Of a stretch of DNA of 64,000 nucleotides, positions 10,451-25,806 are shown in pieces. The position numbers were made by a program, and so were the translations under genes. Positions within the stretch are counted from its first letter, which is position 1; each line of letters begins with the position of its first letter. The DNA is from Fennellomyces sp. T-0311 (lineage: Eukaryota; Mucoromycota; Mucoromycetes; Mucorales; Lichtheimiaceae): NCBI GenBank assembly GCA_025266875.1, contig JALLLT010000032.1, forward strand, positions 186,001 to 250,000. Direction: 5' to 3'. The notes beneath the pieces are model-generated. The model worked only from the letters and a program-made list of their open reading frames with translations. It had not been told where the DNA came from and ran no database searches.

Positions 10451-11695
10451 CAGACAAGTGTTATTGGAATTAAATGAAAATGTATAGTGCTAGGCTCGAT
10501 TCACTCCTGTTGCTGGGACACTGAGTATTTAACTCGAAGCACATATTACCGTGGCACGCGGTAATTATGACACAATCCATAATATTATTGCAACTAATGT
10601 GTAAGGAGCAAAAAACGACATAGATATACAAGCAATCAACGTACAGAAGATGCATGCTCGATGTCGTACATATTGCAATCATCCTAGCAACATGCGGTTT
10701 CTTGGCTAAAAAGATCCCGTCGGGATTATCTGAAAAAAAAAAGACTAGGTATCTTGCCCATTATTACGCGATATCGCATGATACGATAAAACAATACCGG
10801 CTTATAATTCCGGTAACCTGATATTTGCATAGTGTTTATGTGATACACGATATGTGCAGCAAGCCTAGCTCAAATGTCTGGAAAGGATCGAAACCTTCCG
10901 CCACGCCAAGTTGACCTGCATGATGAAAAATTCCAAGTCCGGTTATAGTGTGAGTTTTTTTTTGTGGCACTAAATTTTCTTTTTGCATATGCAATGATGA
11001 AAATAATGGAGCCCATCCTTCATGCTGTTTCCACATCCAAGTGAATGAAAGACAGTGACGATCTTTTGTATCTGCAATTTCTGCATGGGTGAAATGACAA
11101 TATCCTTTTCCGTTTCAAGGATAAAAACGAGAGCACGTTAATGCAATGCATTTCAGAACTGTCGTATATTTGTTATGAATATCTTTCTTTTCTATTATGC
11201 AAGTCGATCGTTACGTTGGACCTTGGGAATAAGGGCAAGGAGAGGCAAAACCCCTTGCTCTGAGTTGGCTTCTGTATGATCAGGAAGGGATAAAGGAATG
11301 CACTAATCCAATAAGAAAAGCCGGTGTTTCCATGTGTATATAGTAATGCAAGAGTTAAAGTTGAACATATTGTACTGGATCGATACCTAAAGATGCTTTT
11401 TCAAGGTTATTCAACGGGGTCACGCACGATTCAGCGTTGCGGACAGACCAAGAAGGCCCCCAGTGCACTCCTTGTACATAGGCGGGTTGAAGGAGTATCT
11501 TTAGCCTCCGTCTTGCATTTTTTTTCGATAAATGACGATTGTTATGTATATTAGAAATAATGGATATAATGACTTTATTGTAGATAAAGAAAAAAGATAA
11601 GAAAAGGATACTACCATAAGATAAAATGTCATACACAATAACTATATTAACGAAGGAAGAGGGAAAAAATGGGATGCTACAGTCATGGGCTGCAT
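10451..11695. other. AT-rich intergenic sequence, no supported gene
   Basis: Short frames here (10470-10682, 11324-11554) lack domain signatures or coding character. The region before 11696 is A/T-rich and probably holds the 3' end of the next minus-strand gene. Confidence 0.4.
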
Positions 11696-13107
11696 CTAAT
11701 TTTTTCCACGGAATAAGTCTTGAACGGATCTACGCTTACTTTTGGGGGGTGTGGCGGCACCGTTAGATCCAGTGGCAGCCTTCTTTGCATTTCCGTTGGT
11801 TGGCAATTGGGGAACAGGAGGGGTAATTTCGTGGGTCAGGGAGAATTGGTCTCCGTTGTGAGTAAACGCAATGTCGCTGCTGGTGAAAAGCCGGCTTTTC
11901 TCTGATGATGATTGATACTTTCTGACTTGCTCGGAAGCTTGAGGGGAAGCTGGAGGCGTGGCTAACGCTTGCTTGATGGGCGTCTGCTCGAGTTTCGGCG
12001 TGGGTTCGTACTCCCTAACGTAGGTTCGTGGTTGCTTTGCCGATCCATTTGTAGCACTACGTTTTGGCGCAGCATCATTAGTGGCAACAGCGACCGGGGC
12101 GGCGTTTGTAACGCCATTGTGTTGGGGCACGCTGTCAGTATGAACAGGTTCACTCTTTACAGACTTCTCGGAAGGTTCGGCTGGTTGAGCAGGTGCAGAG
12201 GATCCTGCAGTGGAAACAATTTCATCGTCTTCAATATCCTCATCGGTAGCAGAGGATGAAGTTTCTTCGGTTTCTTCACTCTCATTGTGTGACGATGCGG
12301 CCTTGTCATCGGTGGATTTCTCCGTGGCCGGGGGTGTGATCGTCGCGGGGTTGACTGGCTGTTTGCGAGGAGCTGGTGCTTGTTCAACCGGTGGGTAGTA
12401 GTACTCCTCATTTTGCTCGTTTTGCCAATCGCGTTGCTTTCTGCGGGCTTCTTCAAAGATGGAAAACCAGTTCGTGGGTACATTGACACGGAGCTGTCGG
12501 GTCCACAGATGAACAGGAGGATTGCCTGCCTCATCAAATGCATCGTACGCGTCAAAGTCCCCGGGAATATACCTAATGAGGTCACCTATATTTAGTCCCA
12601 TCTCATAAAAAAAGAGATTAAAATGAAAGGGGTATTTGTATTTACCTTGCTTCAGACCATCGCATGGGCGTAGAGTCAGAACCTGTTTGACACACACATA
12701 AGCGTTGGTTAATTCTGTGTATTATGTCAGGTAGATCATTCTAACATACGGAGAACAGCAAAGCAGCACATATCATCGTCCCAGCCTATATTGTGCAGAT
12801 TTCTTTCGTGTCAAAAGCAGTTCCATCATTAAAGTAGCGCATTTGTTTTGATCATACCTTCGAACAAAGCAACTGACACGTTTCTAATCTTGACAATGTA
12901 CAGCGAGCCCTGCTTGAGATCGTCATGCTCAACGGGTTGCAGTGCGACATCCATCACAATGGGCTTGGAAGAGCCAAATCCAAGAAGCTTTTTATTTTCC
13001 GGTGGTGGTGGTGACATGATGGAGAAATTGGCTGCAGAGTATGCGGATCCGGACCAGCGTGGCACGCCAACTTCGTTATTGTTCTTCTTGCTCTTTCGGT
13101 CGACCAT
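11696..13107 (-). CDS. uncharacterised protein, globular N-terminus and disordered C-terminus
   Basis: Four exons join in phase: 12858-13107, 12750-12785, 12646-12714 and 11696-12585, giving a protein of about 414 residues. The first 180 or so residues look globular (GSLYIVKIRNVSVALFEGW, DDDMCCFAVLQLTNAYVCVK, DLIRYIPGDFDAYDAFDEAG). The rest is Pro/Ser/Thr/Glu-rich, ending KSKRRSVQDLFRGKN. The 36- and 69-base internal exons are needed to keep the globular part continuous, and without them two separate ORFs appear. The ATG at 13107 is preferred to in-frame upstream codons because the upstream stretch is low-complexity leader-like sequence. I do not recognise the family. A regulatory or adaptor role is only a guess. 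Confidence 0.7.
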
Positions 13108-14780
13108 TATGTGTTTTTTAAGAAAAAAAAGGGGAACTCGTATATAGAAGAGTTGAATATGAAGAAAAGAAGAAGAAAGGAGATGAAGGGATTCAAAACC
13201 CAATATATATAGATATATGCACTGCATTGTCGTTGAAGGGCAATTGTGACACAATGCAGGCCTCGCATCCTGATTTACAACTTGTTCCATAAATACACGC
13301 TGGCATATACGCACAGGTACTTTTATTGAAATAAAGCACAATCCAGGATGATCGTACATTGGTAATCTTGGTGGACGTGATGCCGCAACCACACACGTGA
13401 TACATCACAGCTTTATGCTTAGTTTATGGCGAATAGATAGGGATAAAGTTGAGAGGGGGGCAACAAGAAAATAGCGGAGCGAAACTAGATGGTCTTAGCG
13501 AGCCGGGTTCCTTGCTCCGGGTAAACCGAAAAAATAAATCCTGCGTGTCGGCGTTCTTTTCAACTCTTTTCTTTTCCAGAACGGAAAGTGCATTATTTAT
13601 CAGCGAATATAGGGACAAAACTGGGCAAAGAATGGCCGATACCCGTATATACACAATGCTGCATCATCTCTCCCTCACCCTCATTCGCGGCAATCGGGTG
13701 CTTCAGAAAAAAAGAGACCTTCTTACTAAACTGACTGTGTGGTCTGCATAAAACAGGTACGCAGTTAGAAGTGGAGTTATTTTTTTTGGAGCATAAGAGC
13801 TAGTGGTCTCCCGCTCGCATCACCTCCTTTGTCAAAAACAAGCTTTTGATCGGCATTAAGATGACGAAATGGATTTAGCTCTCTACTCTCTCTATGTCGC
13901 TTTCTTCTTCATGAAAGATAAAGACTTAAATCAGTTCAATTTAGGCCGTACACTTAGGGACAGCGCATTGCATACCAATGGTCGTCGATCACTATGATCC
14001 CGTCTGCTGTACATCAGATCACTAAAAATGATTAGTGTTACATTTGCATCCATTAACCCCCAAACATGATCGGGGAATTAAAGACAACACCGAAAGCATG
14101 GAGACGCCCGAACTCCTGCACTAAAAGGCCAAGAAATCGTAGTCTCGAGTTGAAATGTACAGATGATCGATTCAGCGATGTATAATCGACATCTGGTGAC
14201 GGTAAACATTTCACGGAGGTGCTTTTCGAGAAAAGGGGATCCGGTGCTCTTTCGTTCTGTTCTTTTTCGTAGGCGGGCATTGACGGATTAAGGGAGAAAT
14301 ATAGGAAATAGATAGCGAAGATGTAAGATGCACAGCACTACGAGGCTGAAGTCTCCACAACAAAAATGCAGCGTGTTCGCTTTCTTGCCTTTTGAGCCGT
14401 ATATATAGAATCGATGCACGTTTATAGAAATGATCAGCGAAGAAGGGCGACAAGACAAAACAATGGCTGTATAGATAAGATGACTGAACTGTTTCAAAAC
14501 ATCCCGATCATGACAGATGATGAATTGCTTGTTTTTTTATTATTGTTACATGGCGTAAGAGTTTCCCAAAATAGTTTGTGCGCTCCTCTGGCGCCCCACT
14601 CTTTCTGATGGCGCTTTTGCGTAAGCCAGATAAACACAAACACAGACTCATTTCATAAGCTTCTATATTGTGCTTTCTGGCAACAGCTTGGGGCTGCCAT
14701 GAATTCCTCCGATTGAATAATAAGCGAATTGTTGGAAAAAGTTTATGACAGCGTAGCTTTTTTCCAACTTGGCATATATA
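13108..14780. other. intergenic region, no supported gene
   Basis: Leader and promoter of the minus-strand gene at its left side, then mixed sequence with short ORFs on both strands and no recognisable domains. A TATATAA sequence at 14775-14781 overlaps the start of the next ORF, so its true transcription start must lie further upstream or the assigned ATG may be wrong. Confidence 0.4.
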
Positions 14781-15392
14781 ATGGACATTGCTGATCCGTT
14801 TGTTGTGGACCACGAGTTCGCATCCTTCATCGACCCTTCATTTTTTGACGACAGCAGCTTTGCAGACGACGCGTGCACTGACGATGCCCTTGTGTCGTCG
14901 AGTGAGTCATCCATGCAACACGATAGGGCGTCGATCGTGTCTGCGCTGATTAGCCCAGCTCCTCCACCACCACCGCCGCCGCCACCACAACCACCAACCC
15001 ACCAGAGTCCTGAGTTGGACTATATTTACCACCTGCTATTCGACGATCTGGACCCACTTTTGGCCGAAGCATTGGTTCAGAAGAATCATGACATTTCGGA
15101 TGGAATGTTCAAGTGCTCGCAACATTATCTCCAGGACAACACCAACTTGACTTTTCAGCAACAGAAAACTTCCGGCGCATTGCCCCGCCGTTCACAGCCG
15201 AAAGATCGTATGCGGCGTCAACGCAAAGACCCAGAGCATCACCAACAGTCACCTGCCCCTTTTGACATGGACGCTATACTGCGTGCCCAACAAGAGTTTA
15301 TTCTTAAGCGCCAATTGGAAGAAGAGCATCAAGGCGAGAAACATCCTCCCAAACGAACGCGTAAAAAGTATCATCATCATCAACATCACTGA
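14781..15392 (+). CDS. uncharacterised acidic/poly-Pro protein with a possible CUE-like segment
   Basis: A single-exon frame of 203 residues starting MDIADPFVVDHEFASF. The N-terminus is acidic (SFFDDSSFADDACTDD), followed by a run of consecutive prolines near residue 65. Next comes a helical segment, IYHLLFDDLDPLLAEALVQ then DISDGMFKCSQHYLQDN. Its L-x-D-L-D-P...L-x-E-A-L...D-I pattern resembles a ubiquitin-binding CUE/UBA three-helix bundle. The C-terminus is Gln/Glu-rich with a basic end (KHPPKRTRKKYHHHQHH) that could be a nuclear signal. The CUE-like reading is inference from pattern only. I do not recognise the whole protein. Confidence 0.55.
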   Translation: MDIADPFVVDHEFASFIDPSFFDDSSFADDACTDDALVSSSESSMQHDRASIVSALISPAPPPPPPPPPQPPTHQSPELDYIYHLLFDDLDPLLAEALVQKNHDISDGMFKCSQHYLQDNTNLTFQQQKTSGALPRRSQPKDRMRRQRKDPEHHQQSPAPFDMDAILRAQQEFILKRQLEEEHQGEKHPPKRTRKKYHHHQHH

Positions 15393-16395
15393 AGAAAAGT
15401 AATCATCTTTAATAGAAATCGTTTTGCAATTATACTGGTACAATATCCAACCTGCTTTTTTTTTAATAAATGTCATCCAATATACGTATTTGGTTGCGCA
15501 CGCTGGATGTGCAGATGGCTAGACATGCATCTTTGATTGCTTTCCTCAAATGCTAATTACGCTCAACATCCTGATTAAGCGTTTGCTGCCGCATATTTGA
15601 GAAAGTGGTCCAATTGTATGCAGGTCGTTTCATGCAGTTGACTTCCGTATTGCGTAATATGTTTTCACCCTCTTGCAATGCACATGTGTGCTCTGTCTCT
15701 GTTGAAAAATGACTTGCCTTTTTTTAATTTCCCTTGTTCTCGATGGATGTTGACAAATACTGATCAGACAGTTCAACCTACCTAGCGATGCCCAGCTGGC
15801 TATGAGTAACTTGGTTACACGACAACCCATTGGTGACCATAGCAGCATCCCTTTCTCCGTTACGAACGTACGTATGTATGGGTTTTGACATGCGTTCTTG
15901 GCCTGCAGAACGGCGCTGATGCGTCAGCCGTGCAGTCCACAATCCAACTCTGAATTCTCTCCAGTTTGCCCGGATTATGTAACAATGCAGTCGTATGTCA
16001 GGTTAACGTAACAAAACGACAGATCAACTTTATTTAGACATTATGCTTCGTACAAATATGCAATTTTATGTGGCGTAACCCAAAATATGTTCGTGGGTTA
16101 AAAGTCCAAGCACTGATACTGCTTTTATGAATTACTGCCAAAATGTTAATTGTACAAAAAAGTAAACCGGAGGCGTCCATTGACCTGCTCCAAGCGCAAT
16201 AGAAATGTTATATGGTTGTACAGCACTGATAATGCTGCGGCCATCCACGTCATGCACGGATAGGAATCAACAGGTTGTAGTCACAATGACCAAGGGAATA
16301 TTCCGAGAGTCTATCGAGCCATGGGATCCACGTGTTACGAAAAAACTTGACATATTTCAGATAAGCCTTCCCCCTCACAAGTGTCGGCACTTTGA
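15393..16395. other. intergenic region upstream of AlaRS
   Basis: No coding region supported. The last 150 bases are the likely promoter of the alanyl-tRNA synthetase gene. A TGA at 16393-16395 immediately precedes the upstream in-frame ATG at 16396. Confidence 0.4.
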
Positions 16396-16530
16396 ATGAC
16401 TCAACATGATTGGTTTTCCGGGGGGAAAGCTTTCGACGCCAATTTGTGTGTGCCTGCGAAAAAAAAAGTAAAACTTGCCCGTTCCGCGATCCGCCTTTTC
16501 GCTTTTTTCCACTTTTACACCGTCTTGATC

Positions 16531-19814
<3,284 letters not shown>

Positions 19815-19860
19815 AAAAAAGAATTCAAAATATATTTACATTTGCACTGTGTTTTCTCTA

Positions 19861-21461
19861 TCAACAAATAAATGGCAATGATACGTCTATGGGATGTGAA
19901 CTGGACATTTGGGGTCGCTGGGAATAGCCTGAGCTGAGGATATCTCGTAAACTGACGAGCAGCTCTTGGTATGATTGGTTGGGGTTCTCTCGTAATGATT
20001 CTAATATAGGATGGTCAGAACTTGGACGAAAAACAAAATCACGCTTCAAACAACGTACTTGTGAATGCGTAACTCATGGCACCAGTTGCCTGGCCCTCTT
20101 CCTGGGCGTCGGCGGATGTCTGATGGTCCTTGCAGCCGGAGAACATGACGACATCGGCTTTGCTGCTATTTATACGTCTGTTTTCTTCGGCGATGGAGGA
20201 AGCGTCTTTCAACTGTTGTGGTAATTCTTGGATAAAAGTTTTGGCATTCTCTCGATCGCCGGTGATCAAGGCAAAACCAGCATGAAGGATACGTCGTCCT
20301 GCAAATTTGAAAAGGTTGTTTTCTTTGACTTCGCCTTGTGTTGAATAGATGTACGGCAAATCAAGCGCCGTACCGGAATGACAACTGTCAAAAATAGCCG
20401 TCAATCGACAACCGCTGGGCAATGGACGTACAAGAATGTCATGCATATCCTAATATATGCGCCATAAGTCCCCGCATCATACCACGTGTATTAAAAAGTC
20501 ACTCACATCATCAATAATCTGTCCGGAATTTCCGTCGTAACGCTCAAAGTCCAAAGGATAGATGGTCTCACTGATCATTCGTTGGGTGTAAATAAAGTGA
20601 TCAGGCGCATATGCACGTCCAAGACTTACTCGAATCCGTCGTATTCGTCTCCGCTTACATCTTTGACTCGGCCTCCGTGTCCACTGAAATGTAAAAAGAA
20701 CCTATTGAAGCGTCATGAATAAGGGAGCGCTCCCTTTTAAAATGTATTCTCGACTTACGAATCATTTTCTTCGGCGTCTTCAACGAGCCATTGCATGGAC
20801 GCTAAAATGTTTGCCCGCGTGGGCATTTTGAACGGATCATCCGTCTGATCGTCAGTCAGGATCCGCATGTCTTCCTATTACGTGAGTGTATCAGAACCAT
20901 CACGCTCACCGAATTCCATACTGCACCGGGCATACCTCTTGAAACCCATAAAACTCAGTCAAAAAGTCTTTAATGTTGTGCACATCGTTGATACATCCTT
21001 GAGAAAATTGTATTTCTTTTTTTAGTCGGAGGAACCTCGGAAAACTATCCGAGCGCACGTTACTCACCTTTAAGTTCATTGGGTGTATCAAAATAGTTAA
21101 TGCCAATCAGCAAGGCGCGCTTGCGTCCCTGACCTTTGTTTGACAACATTTTCGATTAGTTTCGACTGGATATTTCAAGCAGTGGGACTTACAGTTGGAT
21201 AAGACATAATCCGGAGGAGGTTGGTCAACCAGCATTGGATGTACATGCAGTTGAACACCACTATCATAAGAAGGCACTAAAGCACTTTGGTTCAATCCAC
21301 CGTTCCTTTTACCCGATATACTAAGGCTGCTTTGTTCAATGTTTACCTGGCGTACGTGGCGGTGTGGCCATCATCGTCTATATGTTTGTCTCCTAGTCAG
21401 CCTGGGCTCGCTTATGCCGAAAGAAAATATAAGGCTTACTTGTTCTTCAGTATCGGACATG
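19861..21461 (-). CDS. MCA1: type I metacaspase (first copy)
   Basis: Cysteine peptidase of clan CD that cleaves after Arg/Lys and acts in stress, protein quality control and cell death. The exons join as MSDTEEQ, then [17 protein letters not shown]..., [74 protein letters not shown] (catalytic His), [30 protein letters not shown] and [18 protein letters not shown] (catalytic Cys). The last exon reads [14 protein letters not shown] to DVSLPFIC. A final intron separates SYAFTK from SLREN; without it the frame stops early. The N-terminal prodomain is short, about 60 residues. A second metacaspase lies upstream on the same strand. Confidence 0.93.
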
Positions 21462-24158
21462 TTTTAAGCTTTTTCAAAAATGATGAAAATAAAAAGGGAA
21501 AAAAGGGGACGAGGGAATCCTTTTATAGGTTTTTGAAGGGAACACAGGGGAAAAACGGACATGTTGCCGAAAAAAACTTATTGGTTCATTGGATGTTTGC
21601 TGCGCATCAGCATACATCATCAATCTCATATGACGTGTGCTAACAACGCCGCGTGCGTGCGCAGACCCACAGTTACTTGTCAACCTGCAACTCTAAAAGT
21701 GTTTTTTTGTACGTGGTCTGATCACACCATCCGCAAAAAAATAAATGCCCTCGAAAAGTTATGCATTTTCGTCGGCTTAGCAACCAAAAAAAGTAAAGTT
21801 GTTTTTATACACCACGTCTAAACGGAATATTCATATTCGAAAAACTGTTGATTAATAACCAGAGAGCCGGCATGTTTTTCCAGTTGCTTCCACTCTTGCC
21901 AGTATTTTTAACCGTCAAATAAGGTTAAAGAGAAAAAAAAGAGTCTGGTCCTTTTGTTACACGGTACGACAAAGTCACCTTCTAATTATCAAAGCCCTGT
22001 CAGCTATTCGATTTTCAGCAAGCAACGCACAGTTCGCTCTTCCACGTGCGCCACATGCTCAGTAACTCGTGACCTGTTACATTGACGGCGGCGGCGCACT
22101 CTGTAGCAAGTCGTCATGCTACATTGTTTACCCGATCTGCAAGAGCTGCACAAATTACCAGTGATCCGCTCAGTTGCATATACGCTACCACTGTATTTCT
22201 TTTCTACTGTGTGTGCATTATGTAAAGTGTGTGCAAATGGATCGTCAAAAGACCTGGTACTACTCCAGCCTGGTGCCACAATTGGCTCGGTCCGATGCTA
22301 CGGTCTGGTGCTTGTTTTAAGAACATAAAAAGGGTAAAAGAACCAAAGCCACTTTGGTGATCCATGGCGCAAGATTCTCGTGGTAAGAAAATATGTATTA
22401 ATAAAGTCTTTATGTACGGTAAAAAGTGTTTAGCAACACAGAGAACTCTCCGGCGCAGATAGTAACTTACAAAAGATGATCGTTTATATACCAGCTAGGA
22501 TTGCGTTGTGATGCGCTCTGCTCTCCTGGCATACGTATATAATCTTTCAAATATAAAAAAAAATGCATAATGCTGTCTCGTTGGCATTTCTATAGTCATA
22601 TAATCAAGGTATTCCTTTCAAGAAGATTCATGCGTATTAACTGCCAAAGACTATCCTTTTCAACAACGTTGTTTAGTACATGATGCTGCACGATAATAGA
22701 AGACCTTAGTGAACGTCCATAAGATCATATTTATAAAAAGTCCGATTCACTTATTTTAATAAATCCTTCATTTTGCACCGCTCTTGTTTACTATCAAGAA
22801 AGGGCAATAGCCAAAAAAAGATTAGATTGAAGCATCCAAGATACTGCTGAGACAAAATGTCATTACGTATATTGAGAAACTTGACATTCATTAAACTAAT
22901 AGTAAATGTCAGTATACTTTAAAGAATTATATCTTCTTACAGTTACGAATGCAACAAAATTGGAATCAAAATCCTTTTGGATACGCCGATCTAACGTATA
23001 GTGGAAAGATATTGATAAGAAATGGAGATCTAGGCTGTGGTAGTCAGTACTCAAGATGCAATAGCAGGATCGACATTACATAAATATAGGAAAATGCCCA
23101 ATCAATAGATGCATATACATGCTCGACCTGGACTATGCAGAACGAGGACAATCGATTCCCAACGTATATTGCTGTTCCGTAGCACGCTATAAGCGCGGAT
23201 CTCGTTACACGTACACATAAGCATATGTGTACTTTATTCTCATGCAACTCTGCACGATTACCGCCATGAACATTTCTGATGTCAGCGCGCTCCCTATGTA
23301 ATAATGTTAGAATAAATCAGACCTATTGTGTCGGAATATTGCATCAGACAGCGACAGGATCTGTAAGGAGCAGCCTTGCCATGTAAGCAAGGAAAGAAAT
23401 TTGTCTATTTGGACAATAACCTACCTGTAATGCTATCAATGAAAAGGGGATCCTTACTAAGGCTTCTCAAAAGAATCCAAAGTATGGCAAGAAACGATAT
23501 CTCAGATACAATAAAATGGTAAAGGCTTTGTGTACACTTCACAGTACTAACGATTACAATGAAATCTCTACGGTAACCATAAGTATATAACACAAAAATA
23601 CAAGCAATCAAATCACTTACGACAGAGGCTCCCTCAGCTGCGCTCTGGGAAGAAGAGCTGGTTTTTGGTTACTTCATTTTTTTTTAAAAAAATATGCTAC
23701 TGCTATCATGCTTATTTGGAAATTTGTATGTCAATAGTTTGAAGAGTGGGATGGTTTGGATATTTGTTTTTAACTTTTTTTCAAGGGTATATTTGGGCGA
23801 CTGCTATCCTGATCACAAGCTTCGTCCCTCTTGACACTGACACTTTGTGGGTGAAAATTAAACCTTACATACAATTATTCCTGGGTTATATTACGAATTT
23901 CGATATATATTAAGGCGAGGGGAGCAAAAGTTCTTCTGAAAAGATAAAATAATCACCATAATTTCACAAAGATAAAATTTATATATGAAAAATACGGCGC
24001 AACGACATGCATATCTGTGGCAATCAATCTATATCATCACACTATTGTTGCGCAACATATATGTAAACAAATACTTTTTTACTTCTACATAGCGCCGTCG
24101 GCTTAGCTACCTTGGCTAAGGTTATTTCTTCGAAAGTATACAAAGTACGTTTGCGCAT
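21462..24158. other. intergenic region between the two metacaspases
   Basis: About 2.7 kb, AT-rich, with small ORFs but none with a domain signature. A T9-A7 dyad lies at 23677-23692. The first 300 bases should hold the promoter of the first metacaspase. I found no third metacaspase remnant. Confidence 0.45.
23677..23692. repeat. T9-A7 dyad
   Basis: Homopolymer T run joined directly to an A run, similar to 5148-5169 and 50606-50625. Confidence 0.6.
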
Positions 24159-25806
24159 CTACATTATAAATTTATCATTGGTATCTATCTCATGTGCTGT
24201 GCTAAGTTGTGGAGTTTGTCGGGAGAATCCTGCATCTTGTAAGATGTCTCGTACACGAGCCAGTATATCTTGATACGATACGTCGGGGTCTTCCGTAACC
24301 ACAGCTATAAGGGGAAAAAGTGAGTACAAGTTTTTTAAGCCAAATCCCGAAATAGTCAACGTACCTAAAAATGCCGCTGTAAGAGCGCCAGTATCCCCAA
24401 CATCATTTGAGTATTGGGTGTCCTTGCATCCAGAAAACATGATCACACGAGCTGGAGAAGAACGATATACTCGATTCATTTCCTCGATATGTCGGACATC
24501 CAGAATCTCATGGCCCAACTCACGAAGTCTTTCCTTGACCTTATCCATTCCAAACATCATATAATCACTTCCGGCCGAATAGAGCTTGCGTGAAACATGC
24601 TTCATAATGTTCATGTTTTTCAGTTGACCATCAGTCGTATAGACATACGGCAAGTCAAGCACGCTGCCCGAATGACAACTGTCGAAAAACGCGGTCAATT
24701 GGCAACCTTCTGGCAGTGGCTCCACCATCGTTTCGTGCAGTTCCTGTTGTTTTTTTCATACTCACTTAGTCTAATGAAAACTGTGATGTAATTTGAGTAA
24801 AACTTACATCGTCTAGAATACAATCTCCATCCTCTTCATTGCAATCAACCGGACAAATCGCCTCATCCATTCCATCGGGTTCATCACCGTTATCGTCGGT
24901 AATCTATCAAAATTGTTAGCTTGGCGTAGGGTGGATAGGATTGCTTTGCATTACCGATGTACCATGTCCGCTGAAAAAGAAGAATAATCTAAAGAAGGCG
25001 ATAAATAAGTGATAGCTCATATACGACAGCGTTCTACTGACTTACGAATCCTTCGCTCTGGCATCCCGCACAAGCCATTCAATTCCTTTCCTAATGTTTG
25101 CAGTAGTCGGAGGGATAGCGTTTTTCTCATTTGGATCATCTGTCAACAACCGAATGTTCGACTATGCATCATAAAGATATTAGTAAGAAGTATAATGCAT
25201 CGCTGACGTTATATATACCTCTGGGAAGTCATATTGATCAATAAGAAGCTGTCTGACACGACGAGCGTCATTGGCGCATCCTAGAAGAAGCATAATGAGA
25301 TTCTTGTTTATTGCATAAAGTGCATAATATGTACGTACCACTAAGTTCGCTTGAGGTGCCAACGTACAAGATACCGATCAATAATGCCTTCTTCTTTCCA
25401 CCATCTACAATATATTGATGAGCATATGCTTGTAGTTAAATCAAATGTACTTACAAATATAGACGGTCCCCTCGTCATTAAATACATCTGCCGTATTGTC
25501 TGCAGATATATCCTTCATAGTATTTGTAGCGTCCTTGGAGTCATTAGAGGTGACATCAGTTGCAGAGGTATCCGCCGAAGCATCAGTAATAGTGGTGGTA
25601 GTAGTGGTCGTAACAGAGCTAGTGGTAGAAGTAGTCGTCACTGGGGAACTTACGGTAACTTGATTCGGTTTATTATCATCAGCAGTAGGAGTAGCATTTC
25701 CATTAGTATTGCCTTCTTCCATAAGGGAAAGGAACCTTGCGCGTGCCCGGACGCGTCGAGCGCTGCCTTCTCCTGATTGCTTGGAACGACGGAAGAAAAA
25801 AGACAT
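24159..25806 (-). CDS. type I metacaspase (second copy) with Thr/Ser-rich N-terminus
   Basis: Paralogue of the neighbouring metacaspase. The N-terminus MSFFFRRSKQSGEGSARRVR is basic. It is followed by about 90 residues rich in Thr, Ser and Asp (VTTTTTTTITDASADT) instead of a short prodomain. The peptidase core follows over short exons: GGKKKALLIGILYVGTSSEL, CANDARRVRQLLIDQYDFPE, LFFFFSGHGTSITDDNGDEP (catalytic His), DGMDEAICPVDC and LTAFFDSCHSGSVLDLPYVY (catalytic Cys). It ends EIDTNDKFIM. SGHGTS and PDGMDE differ from the first copy but remain within what metacaspases show; yeast Mca1 also has SGHGS and DGMD. The gene is likely active. The start at 25806 is preferred over an upstream in-frame codon. 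Confidence 0.92.

Noticed and set aside
10880..10910. Possible tRNA T-arm (AAGGATCGAAACCTT)
   Set aside because: No matching acceptor stem, D-arm or anticodon arm was found around it.
12157..12585. 142-codon minus-strand frame in the C-terminal part of the 414-residue protein
   Set aside because: It is a shifted frame of the same exon; the selected frame joins in phase with the upstream exons.
13108..13392. In-frame N-terminal extension of the 414-residue protein
   Set aside because: The stretch is low-complexity and leader-like, and the inner ATG begins a hydrophilic start that fits the rest better.
25351..25776. 141-codon plus-strand ORF rich in Ser and Arg
   Set aside because: It is the antisense of the Thr/Ser-rich N-terminal exon of metacaspase 2.
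24159..25806. Idea that metacaspase 2 has a dead active site because of SGHGTS and PDGMDE
   Set aside because: Yeast Mca1 has closely similar residues around its catalytic His, and the DSCHSG cysteine motif is intact.
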